Shown piece after piece: positions 1 through 6,508 of a stretch of DNA of 8,696 nucleotides. This DNA is from Acidobacteriota bacterium (GTDB lineage Bacteria; Acidobacteriota; Blastocatellia; Pyrinomonadales; Pyrinomonadaceae): the NCBI GenBank assembly GCA_003222835.1, contig QHXE01000049.1, forward strand, positions 1,577 through 10,272, given 5' to 3'. Position numbers and translations under genes: made by a program. The notes under the pieces were generated by a model. That model was not told where the DNA came from. It saw nothing but the letters and a program-made list of their open reading frames with translations, and searched no databases. Position 1 is the first letter of the stretch; each line of letters begins with the position of its first letter.

Positions 1-837
1 CTCGCGCTCGCTGTGATTGGGACGCTGTTGCCCGGAGTGTTCTTTATTAAGCGCACGATCGGTAACGACAAGTCCGGTCCGGGAGTGAAGGCGGCTTTCG
101 CGGTCTTGCTGGCGACGGTTCTCATGGCCACGCCGCTCAGTCGTCCCGTCTGGGCTATCGTGCCGAAGTTATCCGAAATTCAATTTCCCTGGCGGTGGCT
201 CTCGGTCGTTTCATTGATGGGCGCTCTACTGGTTGCGGCCGGCATCCCAAAATGGAGAGAACAGGTCAATAAGTTGCGCCCTCGCGACTTCGCGGTTGGC
301 TTGGCATTCGTACTCTCCGTCGTCTTCATCGGCACCCAGATTATTTGGGACTGCGAGTACATTAGCCGCGCGAGGTTTGAAACATTGGCGCATGACGTTC
401 GGGGCGCCGTCAGCTTTAAGGATTATCTGCCCGTATGGGCCCATGAGTTCAGCGATGTCGAGAAAATGAATGACAGAGTCGAATCAGGCTCACGGCGAGT
501 TACGATCAGGACGTGGGAGCCGGAACATCGCAGCTTTCATGTGGACGCCGGACCCGAAACGAATCTGCGCGTGCGTACATATTTTTATCCTCGCTGGACT
601 GCCGGAGCAGAGGGCCGCGTGCTCGCAACCAGCGCAACCTCGGACGGTTTGCTTCAGGTATCGGCGCCCGCGCGGGCGATTGACATTGATCTGACATTCG
701 AGAGACCCGCAGCGAGCCGCGTATTTGAAATGATTGCCACGGTCAGTTGGGCTTTGATTATTGGCGCGTTTGTATTTTGGATAATCAGAATCCGAAGGTC
801 ATCAGCCTCGGATGACGGCATGCGGTACCAACTTTAG
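1..837 (+). CDS. Polytopic membrane protein, C-terminal part (PTPS-related / GT-C-like family), 5' truncated by the window
   Basis: The frame is open from base 1, so the GTG at 13 is probably not the real start and the gene begins outside the window. About 278 residues are visible. Counting from the GTG, hydrophobic segments lie near residues 1-15, 28-50, 58-78, 93-111 and 240-260. The last is followed by a short basic, serine-rich cytoplasmic tail. Between the last two segments is a soluble stretch of about 125 residues, presumably outside the membrane. The motif IQFPWRWLSVVSL (residues 56-68) is typical, as I recall, of large bacterial membrane proteins annotated as '6-pyruvoyl-tetrahydropterin synthase-related', which resemble GT-C glycosyltransferases. 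A role in surface polysaccharide or glycolipid assembly is inferred only. It stops 135 bp before the next gene. The TAG stop lies in a small CCAAC/GTTGG inverted repeat with no T-run, so no terminator is called. Confidence 0.75.
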   Translation, partial: LALAVIGTLLPGVFFIKRTIGNDKSGPGVKAAFAVLLATVLMATPLSRPVWAIVPKLSEIQFPWRWLSVVSLMGALLVAAGIPKWREQVNKLRPRDFAVGLAFVLSVVFIGTQIIWDCEYISRARFETLAHDVRGAVSFKDYLPVWAHEFSDVEKMNDRVESGSRRVTIRTWEPEHRSFHVDAGPETNLRVRTYFYPRWTAGAEGRVLATSATSDGLLQVSAPARAIDIDLTFERPAASRVFEMIATVSWALIIGAFVFWIIRIRRSSASDDGMRYQL

Positions 838-972
838 TTGGCCCTCCGTCGCCAAGACACCCTGCCCGACAAAAGATGATTCTCCATACTTCGTCATTCA
901 ATACCTCCGCAAAAAACTTCTTTCACAAAAACCCTGGTTAAGATAGAGTATTCTGCCCAACCGGCGCGCGTC
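838..972 (+). promoter_or_regulatory. Intergenic stretch with a possible promoter for the permease/TPR pair
   Basis: The 135 bp between the first membrane protein and the permease carry no credible gene. A sigma-70-like pair is visible: TTCACA at 922-927 (5 of 6 to TTGACA) and TAGAGT at 944-949 (4 of 6 to TATAAT), spaced 16 bp, about 24 bp before the ATG at 973. The stretch is A-rich upstream (910-932), which fits a promoter. No Shine-Dalgarno sequence precedes the ATG. Acidobacterial promoter rules are not well known to me, so this is a weak call. Confidence 0.3.
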
Positions 973-1614
973 ATGAGCAGACCATTGGCCGACTCAGTCG
1001 CTGCCCCCCCTATCGCTAATGCGAAACCGCCTACAGGCGGCTTCGCTTGGCAACGCGTCGCCGCGATTGCCCGCAACGCGTTCCGCGAAGCAGTTCGTGA
1101 TCGCGTCCTCTACAACCTGGTCGTCTTCGCTCTTCTGCTGATTGCCGGCGCGATTTTTCTCGGCGAACTGTCCGCTGGCCAGGAAGCGAAGATAATCGTC
1201 GATCTCGGCCTGAGCGCAATCCTGCTGTTCGGAGTCTTCATAGCCATCTTTGTCGGCGTCGGCCTTGTGTATAAAGAGATCGAGCGCCGGACACTTTACG
1301 CCATCCTTTCGAAGCCAATCGGTCGCGGCGAATTTTTGTTGGGCAAGTATCTTGGCCTCTGTCTGACTCTCCTAGTAAACGTGGCGATTATGGGTGTGGG
1401 GTTGTCGCTGGCGCTCATTTACGTGAAGCGCGGATGGAACCCTTTGGTAGCGCGCATCTGGCCGGCGATTCTACTGCTCTACGTCGAGCTGATTATTTTG
1501 ACCGGCGTGGCAATGCTGTTCTCGTCGTTTTCATCTCCGGCGCTCTCGGCGTTGTTAACATTCTTCGTCTTCGTGATTGGGCATTTCAGCGCAGATGCTA
1601 CCGAATCTGGCTAA
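973..1614 (+). CDS. ABC-2 type transporter permease, N-terminal fragment of a frameshifted gene
   Basis: This is the membrane subunit of an ABC exporter; the substrate cannot be told. Membrane segments lie near residues 46-64, 78-99, 126-150, 161-182 and 188-205. The cytoplasmic motif VYKEIERRTLYAILSKPIGR (residues 99-118) is the hallmark of this permease family. The reading frame ends in the non-family tail DATESG right after GHFSAD (203-208). The rest of the protein continues in another frame from 1598, so the sixth membrane helix is missing from this product. The start is ATG 973 (TTG 985 is the only other in-frame candidate), and neither has a clear ribosome binding site. The first 27 residues are a hydrophilic tail that I do not expect in relatives, which begin near VAAIARNAFREAVRDRVLYN. 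Part of that tail is encoded by a palindrome at 1021-1046. The family call is firm; whether the product works is doubtful. Confidence 0.8.
   Translation: MSRPLADSVAAPPIANAKPPTGGFAWQRVAAIARNAFREAVRDRVLYNLVVFALLLIAGAIFLGELSAGQEAKIIVDLGLSAILLFGVFIAIFVGVGLVYKEIERRTLYAILSKPIGRGEFLLGKYLGLCLTLLVNVAIMGVGLSLALIYVKRGWNPLVARIWPAILLLYVELIILTGVAMLFSSFSSPALSALLTFFVFVIGHFSADATESG
1021..1046. repeat. Palindrome inside the N-terminal coding tail of the permease
   Basis: An 11-nt arm (1021-1031) pairs with 1036-1046 around a TACA loop, matching at 10 of 11 positions. It is read in frame as AKPPTGGFA in the extra N-terminal tail. The core AACCGCCT is shared with the intergenic hairpin at 2665-2688. This looks like a small palindromic repeat that has landed in a gene and been tolerated, but the number of copies in the genome is unknown. 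Confidence 0.55.
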
Positions 1615-1756
1615 TTACAACGCGATTACGGCTGCCGCGCACGGACTCTCGCCCGAGCCGAGTTTTCTAATAACGACAATTGTTTACGGGGTGATTTATG
1701 TCGGTGTATTGCTGGCGGCTACGACGCTGGTCTTCCGTCGACGAAATCTAAAATGA
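1595..1756 (+). pseudogene. ABC-2 permease, C-terminal remnant in a shifted frame
   Basis: Starting at the CTA at 1598, or at an ATG at 1595 that the junction happens to create, a 52-codon frame runs to TGA at 1754-1756. It reads LPNLANYNAITAAAHGLSPE followed by a hydrophobic helix (about residues 23-43) and the basic end FRRRNLK. I recognise this as the usual C-terminus of the permease family that starts at 973. In relatives, the GHFSAD motif is followed, from memory, by roughly 20-25 residues before the LPNL motif. Those residues are missing here, and the frame moves from that of 973 to the next. This is too short to have been listed as an ordinary ORF. The TGA overlaps the ATG of the TPR gene (ATGA), an arrangement expected of the original intact operon. 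Confidence 0.75.
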
Positions 1757-2658
1757 AACGCGATTACCGGCTGATACTGGGAATAGCCGCAGGCTTGACG
1801 GCGGCGGCATTCGTTGCGCACTGGAACGACGTGCATCGTCGTGATTTGCCGGCTGAATTTGCGGAAGAGCAATTGTCTCTCAATGGCCCCGCTATGAAGA
1901 GGATCACTCTCGCATTCAATGCAATCGCTGCTGATTGGTATTGGATGAGCTCGCTGCAGTATGTGGGACGCAAGATGATAAACTATGAAGACACGCACGC
2001 CGGGAAGCTGCGCTTAAGCGACCTTTCGTCGCTCGATCTTCACCTGCTGCCAGCCTTGCTGCAAACGGCGACGACCCTCGATCCGAAATTCCTCGACCCT
2101 TATTACTATGGCGCACTGATCCTGCCCGACGTTGACGCAAACGAAGCAATCGGGCTCCTCAATCAGGGTATTGCCGCGAACCCTGAGCAATGGAAGCTCT
2201 ATCAACATCTGGGTTACATCTACTGGCAACGCCATGAATATCAGAAAGCAAGCGAAGTTTACGAGACCGGTGGGAAACTTCCGGGCGCGCCTCTCTGGAT
2301 GTTGGCGATGAGCGCGCGCATGAAAGCGGAGGGCGGCGCCGGCCAGGCCGCACGTGAAATGTACGCGCACCTTTACGAGGCCTCTGACGATTTGAATGTG
2401 AAGGGCATGGTTGAAAAACAGTTGATGCGGCTTGACTCCCTGGATGAACGCGGGAAGATTCGACAAGTTCTTTCAGATTACGCGAAGAGCACCGGCCATT
2501 GCGCCGCGTCATGGAAAGAAGTCGCTGTGACTTTGCGGGCCGCGCGTGTGCGGCTTGACGCTTCGGGTGCGCCGACAGATCCGGCAAACACGCCGTATCG
2601 ATTGATCACAAGCGATTGTAACGTGGACCTCGACGACAACTCGCCAGTGCCACATTGA
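1753..2658 (+). CDS. Membrane-anchored TPR protein associated with an ABC-2 transporter
   Basis: A 301-residue protein with one N-terminal membrane anchor (about 7-23, after the positive MKRDYR) and no cleavage site that I would trust, so the rest should lie outside the cytoplasmic membrane. Residues 45-75 hold the conserved-looking stretch AADWYWMSSLQYVG. Two to three degenerate TPR units follow, covering about 100-210; LDPKFLDPYYYGA and KLYQHLGYIYWQRHEYQKAS are the clearest. The C-terminal part has two cysteines (250, 289) that could pair. Its ATG overlaps the permease remnant's TGA by four bases, so translation was built to be coupled to the permease. TPR proteins of this type commonly follow ABC ATPase and permease genes in Acidobacteriota. 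A role as an accessory or scaffold protein for the exporter is inferred. If the permease frameshift is real, ribosomes reaching this start through coupling would be reduced. Confidence 0.75.
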   Translation: MKRDYRLILGIAAGLTAAAFVAHWNDVHRRDLPAEFAEEQLSLNGPAMKRITLAFNAIAADWYWMSSLQYVGRKMINYEDTHAGKLRLSDLSSLDLHLLPALLQTATTLDPKFLDPYYYGALILPDVDANEAIGLLNQGIAANPEQWKLYQHLGYIYWQRHEYQKASEVYETGGKLPGAPLWMLAMSARMKAEGGAGQAAREMYAHLYEASDDLNVKGMVEKQLMRLDSLDERGKIRQVLSDYAKSTGHCAASWKEVAVTLRAARVRLDASGAPTDPANTPYRLITSDCNVDLDDNSPVPH

Positions 2659-2664
2659 GGTCAG

Positions 2665-2688
2665 AACCGCCTGCGGTAGCGGGCGGTT
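2665..2688. repeat. Strong hairpin, REP-like, just after the TPR gene
   Basis: AACCGCCTGC (2665-2674) pairs with GCGGGCGGTT (2679-2688) around the tetraloop GGTA: ten pairs with a single G-U wobble. It begins 7 bp after the TPR stop. No T-run follows, so it is not a classic intrinsic terminator. It could act as an RNA 3'-end stabiliser or be a dispersed REP-like element, and its sequence resembles palindromes I associate with Acidobacteriota intergenic regions (from memory). It shares AACCGCCT with the palindrome at 1021-1046. Confidence 0.6.
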
Positions 2689-2736
2689 GATCGAAGCTCT
2701 CTGGGCTTTTGTTTATACCAAGTGTATGACTCAACG

Positions 2737-4638
2737 ATGAAGAAATCACGAACACGATCAGAAAAAGCCGCTCCGACGCCCACAGGCGTTACGAACAAGA
2801 AAGTTTCGGCAGTGAACGATTTCCTCACCGACCGCCGCGCCCTTTTCTTAGTCATCGCCTCGACAGTTCTGGTTTACGCCAATTCGCTCAGCGGCGCGTT
2901 CGTTTTCGACGATACCAAACAGATCGCCGGCAATCCTGCCTTGCGATCCTGGGGCAATATCGCGCGTGCTTTCACCAGCGACGTGTGGGCGTTTCAACGA
3001 GGGACGCTTACCAAGGACATTCCCCCGCCATACTATCGCCCGCTATTTACTGCTTATCTGACGCTCAATTATCAATTATTCGGATTGTGGGAACCCGGCT
3101 GGCACCTGATGAATCTGCTGGTCCACACAAGCGCCACGGTGGCGATCTATTTTTTGCTGAAACGACTCTCGGGCGATCGCCTAATCGCAGCGATTGCGGC
3201 GCTCACCTTTGGTCTTCATCCGGCGCACGTCGAATCGGTGTCGTGGATCAGCGGCATCCCCGATCCGCTCGCCGCGCTCTTCTTTGTGCCGAGTCTGATT
3301 TGGTACGTGCGCTATCGCACTGAAGGAGAAAAGAAATTTCTGGTGGCATCCGTGATTGCGTATGGCTTATCCGCATTGTGCAAAGAAACGCCACTCGCAT
3401 TGCCTCTCGTCTTTATCGCCTGGGAATTCGCGCGAGCTCAACCTAAGCGCAGTTTCAATACCAAGATGCGCGAGACGATCCCGCACCTCATTCCCTACGC
3501 CTTGATGGCCGGCGCCTATCTTATCCTGCGGTTCTCCGTGCTCGGCCGCATCAGTTGGAAGCATCCATTCATGGCCCAGGTCCCGGACTACGCAATCTGG
3601 ATGACCGTGCCTTTTGTCTTCGTCAGTTACTTGCGACACTTGATTGCGCCATTCTATCTGAGTCTAATTTACGGCACGTCATTCGTTACGAGCGCGACTG
3701 ATCCAAGATTTCTCGTCCCTACCGCGATCCTGCTGTTTATCGTAATCCTACTGTGGGTTTATCGCCAGAAATTGGGCGGCGATTTATGGATCGCGGTGGC
3801 TTTGATCGTCGCCCCTTTATTGCCCGTGTTGAATCTGCGCGTCTTTCACTTCGAATACATCGTTCAGGATCGCTATCTCTATCTACCGTCGATCGGCTTT
3901 TGCTATCTGATCGCGATTCTGATTATGCGGTTGTCACGGCGTCAGGCGCGTCTGGCAGCCATACTGGCAGGTGCGATCGTCATTGCTTTTGGCGCAAGCA
4001 CGATTGCGCAGAATCGAGTTTGGCACGACGCAGTCGCTCTCTGGCAGCGTGCGGTCTATTACTCGCCCGCTTCCTGGTCCACCCACTACAACCTGGGATT
4101 GGCATACCTCAATCTAAAACAGAACGACGCCGCTCTGGCTCAGTTGGCCGAAGCTAAACGTTTGAGTCCACGCGAACCTACAGTGCTCAACAATTTCGCT
4201 TTAGCGCAAAACGCGGCCGGGCAGAAGGCCGAAGCGATCGCAACCGTCAGAGAAGCGCTCGCTATCGATCCAACGTTGCTCGAAGCGCACAATAATTTGG
4301 GAGCGTTTTTGTTCGATCAGGGCTCGTACGCAGAGGCTCAGCGCGAGTTTGCCGCAGTGCTCGCGCGCGACCCTTCGTCCGTTTCAGCGCGCTTTAATTT
4401 GGGACGCACGCTGGCGGCAACGGGCCAGCAAACACTAGCGATCAAGACCTTCGAAGAAGTTCTACAGCTCGCACCGAACGACGCCGAAGCCCATTATCAG
4501 CTTGGATTAATCTATGCCGCCTCCGGCAGAATGAATGATGCTATAAGCGAGATTCAACGCGCTTTGAGTTTTCCCACTGACGCGCAAATCCGGCGAGAGA
4601 TGGAAGCGAAACTAGCTGAAATTCAGAAGACTCGATAG
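2737..4638 (+). CDS. TMTC-like membrane O-mannosyltransferase with C-terminal TPR domain
   Basis: A GT-C fold glycosyltransferase that would use a lipid-linked sugar on the outer face of the cytoplasmic membrane. The start is taken as ATG 2737, giving 633 residues beginning MKKSRTRSEK. An in-frame GTG at 2722 would add five residues, and neither has a good ribosome binding site. Residues 1-34 are a charged cytoplasmic tail, and about a dozen membrane helices occupy about 35-425. Family landmarks in order are AFVFDDTKQI with the acidic pair D58-D59 in the first outer loop, YYRPLF (99-104), HPAHVESVSWISG (161-173), LCKETPLALP (214-223) and DRYLYLPSIGF (378-388). These match the eukaryotic TMTC family and its bacterial relatives. 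Five regular 34-residue TPRs cover about 449-617. The acceptor is unknown; protein glycosylation is inferred. The next gene starts 6 bp downstream, its AGGA overlapping this stop, so the two are very likely co-translated. Confidence 0.85.
   Translation: MKKSRTRSEKAAPTPTGVTNKKVSAVNDFLTDRRALFLVIASTVLVYANSLSGAFVFDDTKQIAGNPALRSWGNIARAFTSDVWAFQRGTLTKDIPPPYYRPLFTAYLTLNYQLFGLWEPGWHLMNLLVHTSATVAIYFLLKRLSGDRLIAAIAALTFGLHPAHVESVSWISGIPDPLAALFFVPSLIWYVRYRTEGEKKFLVASVIAYGLSALCKETPLALPLVFIAWEFARAQPKRSFNTKMRETIPHLIPYALMAGAYLILRFSVLGRISWKHPFMAQVPDYAIWMTVPFVFVSYLRHLIAPFYLSLIYGTSFVTSATDPRFLVPTAILLFIVILLWVYRQKLGGDLWIAVALIVAPLLPVLNLRVFHFEYIVQDRYLYLPSIGFCYLIAILIMRLSRRQARLAAILAGAIVIAFGASTIAQNRVWHDAVALWQRAVYYSPASWSTHYNLGLAYLNLKQNDAALAQLAEAKRLSPREPTVLNNFALAQNAAGQKAEAIATVREALAIDPTLLEAHNNLGAFLFDQGSYAEAQREFAAVLARDPSSVSARFNLGRTLAATGQQTLAIKTFEEVLQLAPNDAEAHYQLGLIYAASGRMNDAISEIQRALSFPTDAQIRREMEAKLAEIQKTR
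2775..2790. repeat. Small palindrome in the N-terminal coding tail of the mannosyltransferase
   Basis: ACGCC (2776-2780) and GGCGT (2785-2789) pair around CACA, with a further G-T wobble at 2775/2790. It is read as PTPTGV in the cytoplasmic tail. The core CGCCCACAGGCG closely resembles CGCCTACAGGCG in the permease palindrome at 1021-1046, and both give a P-T-G peptide in front of the first membrane helix. It is short enough to be chance. Confidence 0.3.
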
Positions 4639-4640
4639 GA
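4637..4640 (+). promoter_or_regulatory. Shine-Dalgarno AGGA overlapping the upstream stop codon
   Basis: AGGA lies four bases before the ATG at 4645 and includes part of the TAG of the mannosyltransferase gene. This is one of the few recognisable ribosome binding sites in the window. It fixes the start of the following gene and suggests translational coupling. Confidence 0.55.
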
Positions 4641-4644
4641 ACAT

Positions 4645-5211
4645 ATGAATCTGAATAAAACCAGGATCGAATGGAAATGGGGAGCGCTCGCCGCCCTGGC
4701 GATGACTCTCATTGGACTTTATCCGCAGATCAATCTGTGGATCGCACGTGGCACACAGTGGCAAGGTTCTTATGTGCTCACCCAGGGCGATGAGATTGCC
4801 TATTCAGCATACGTGAATGCTTTGATTGATGGCCGCCCGCGCCGAAACGATCCATTCAACGGACGTGACGACCTGCCCGGTAAGCCTACCTACGAATCGT
4901 TGTTTTCAATTCAATTTCTACCTGCCTATGCTATCGCACTGCCGGCCAGATTCCTCGGGCTTTCAACCGATGCGGCATTCATCTGGTTGATCGTTATCGG
5001 AGCGATAACTTCATCACTCGCAATCTTCTGGTTGTTGGCGACGCTGACCGGCGATAGCAAGCTCGCCGCAGTTGGAGTCTTTTTTACGCTTTGTCTTGGC
5101 GCTCTGGCTGCCGCCCAAGGAGTGGCGCGTTTGATGATCACCGGTAATCGCGTGCATGACATGTTTGCGTTCTTGCGGCGCTACGAACCTTCAGTGATCT
5201 TCCCGCTTTGA
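4645..5211 (+). CDS. Large membrane protein, N-terminal half (split gene), GT-C-like
   Basis: A 188-residue product with membrane segments near 11-32, 91-106, 109-133 and 138-160. The first outer loop carries QGDEIAYSAYVNALIDGRPR (47-66), an acidic motif placed as in GT-C glycosyltransferases. It ends RRYEPSVIFPL and stops at TGA 5209-5211. The next frame, beginning in the overlap, continues with more helices of the same character. I recognise the two pieces as one protein family of about 600 residues found in Acidobacteriota, without an assigned function. In such relatives, from memory, FPL runs on into a further hydrophobic helix that is absent here. A small out-of-frame deletion is therefore likely. 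The alternative is a true two-subunit split, favoured only by the neat TGATG overlap. The start is well supported by the AGGA at 4637. Confidence 0.7.
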   Translation: MNLNKTRIEWKWGALAALAMTLIGLYPQINLWIARGTQWQGSYVLTQGDEIAYSAYVNALIDGRPRRNDPFNGRDDLPGKPTYESLFSIQFLPAYAIALPARFLGLSTDAAFIWLIVIGAITSSLAIFWLLATLTGDSKLAAVGVFFTLCLGALAAAQGVARLMITGNRVHDMFAFLRRYEPSVIFPL

Positions 5212-6455
5212 TGGCAGAGACAGCACGATCGCGAATTGCGTATTCCGTATTCGCAGGAACTCTATTTGCCGTTCTGGTTTTTTCGTATTTCTTCTTCTGG
5301 ACGGCGGCTATTGCCTGGCTTGGAGCTATCCTGTTTCTCTGGATAGTCTTCAGGCGCGGAGATCTGAATCGGGTTCTGATAACCGGGGGAATTATCGGAA
5401 TATTCGCGATCGCTTCGATCGTCCCCTTCGTCATCTTGCTGTCACATCGCAACCGAAACATGGACGAAATACACCATCTTCGGTTAAGTCACGCTCCTGA
5501 CCCATTCTATTTACCTGAGATAATCGGCTTCATCGTCCTGGGAATAATCGGATTCGCTTGGCGGCGCAACCTCATAAAAATCGGAAGCCCTCTGGTTCTA
5601 TTTGCAGCATCGTGCGCACTGATGCTTGTCGTCGTATTTAATCAGCAAATTATCACCGGCCAATCGCTCCAACCCATTCACTACAAGAGTTTCATTGGCA
5701 ACTACATGGCTCTACTGTCTGTCGTGTTGCTCTTTTCAATCTTATGGCGCGCCCGCAATCCCGACAGAGCGATTCCCAAGCGGCTGCTGGCCATGGCTAC
5801 GCTGGTATGTTTGGGCTGGGGTATCGTTGAAGTGTCCGACATTACCAGCCGAGATGCTGCCGTTGCCAGGCTTCGAGACGAGATACTACCGGTGTCGCGC
5901 CGACTCAATAACATGGTAAGAGACGATGGCAGCTTCGCGGCGGCGCGAGCCGGCAAAGCGCCGTACCCGGTGGTCTATGTATCAACCCTCGATGCCGTGC
6001 GCAGCATCGGTACCGCCAGTCCGCTGGCGGTCCTATGGACGTTGCACACGCCTGCGTGCGGCGTGAGCCTGACCGAAAGCAAGGAGCGCTTTTATCAGTA
6101 CATGTACTACTCCGGTTTGACTCCTCAAGAAATCGGGACCGGGATGCTGCAAGCGCGTTTCATCGTGCTGGCGCCGCTGTTCGGTCCCGAGCGAATCGTC
6201 GAAGGGTTGATCTCTGATCCCAAACCCATCACCACTGATGAGATGGCCGAAGAACTTCGCCATTACATTGAATATGCCGAGCACTTTTCGATCGCCCAGG
6301 CTACACATCCGCAGCTCAACTTTGTAGTTGTGCCAAACGGGGAGGCGAAACCAAGCCTTAATAATCTTGATAAGTGGTACGAACGCGATGCCGGCGAACA
6401 AGTCGGCCTGTTTACAATCTATCGAGTGAAACTCAGGCCAGCGCCTCCAGGTTAA
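5208..6455 (+). CDS. Large membrane protein, C-terminal half (split gene)
   Basis: The frame opens at TTG 5208 or, more plausibly, ATG 5211, which overlaps the previous TGA as TGATG. It has about six to seven membrane helices in residues 12-207 (near 12-30, 34-48, 55-77, 103-117, 126-145, 163-180 and 190-207). Between two of these lies the conspicuous conserved-looking motif NQQIITGQSLQPIHYKSF (145-162). A soluble C-terminal domain of about 200 residues follows, with no fold that I recognise. I read this as the second half of the gene that begins at 4645. The frame differs by one base, which fits an indel or short deletion near 5205-5210 rather than a stop mutation. Function is unknown; the gene neighbourhood suggests envelope glycan work. 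The ATPase gene follows after 53 bp, a gap that contains the perfect 10-nt palindrome GTCCCGGGAC at 6456-6465. Confidence 0.7.
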   Translation: MMAETARSRIAYSVFAGTLFAVLVFSYFFFWTAAIAWLGAILFLWIVFRRGDLNRVLITGGIIGIFAIASIVPFVILLSHRNRNMDEIHHLRLSHAPDPFYLPEIIGFIVLGIIGFAWRRNLIKIGSPLVLFAASCALMLVVVFNQQIITGQSLQPIHYKSFIGNYMALLSVVLLFSILWRARNPDRAIPKRLLAMATLVCLGWGIVEVSDITSRDAAVARLRDEILPVSRRLNNMVRDDGSFAAARAGKAPYPVVYVSTLDAVRSIGTASPLAVLWTLHTPACGVSLTESKERFYQYMYYSGLTPQEIGTGMLQARFIVLAPLFGPERIVEGLISDPKPITTDEMAEELRHYIEYAEHFSIAQATHPQLNFVVVPNGEAKPSLNNLDKWYERDAGEQVGLFTIYRVKLRPAPPG

Positions 6456-6508
6456 GTCCCGGGACAAGGGCCGAATAAGCGTGCGGCTTTAAAGAACGAG
6501 CTGAGATT

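Noticed and set aside
828..841. CCAAC/GTTGG inverted repeat over the stop codon of the first gene as terminator
   Set aside because: Only five pairs and no T-run after it.
2014..2587. Long minus-strand open frames opposite the TPR gene (142 and 150 codons)
   Set aside because: They are shadows of a well-supported plus-strand gene; their translations are rich in Arg, Ser and Pro without any domain pattern.
6456..6465. Perfect palindrome GTCCCGGGAC before the ATPase gene as an operator
   Set aside because: Ten bases only, no second copy nearby and no regulator gene in the window; could be chance.
6033..6467. 144-codon minus-strand open frame opposite the split membrane protein
   Set aside because: No family features, and it overlaps a clearly coding frame with consistent protein character.
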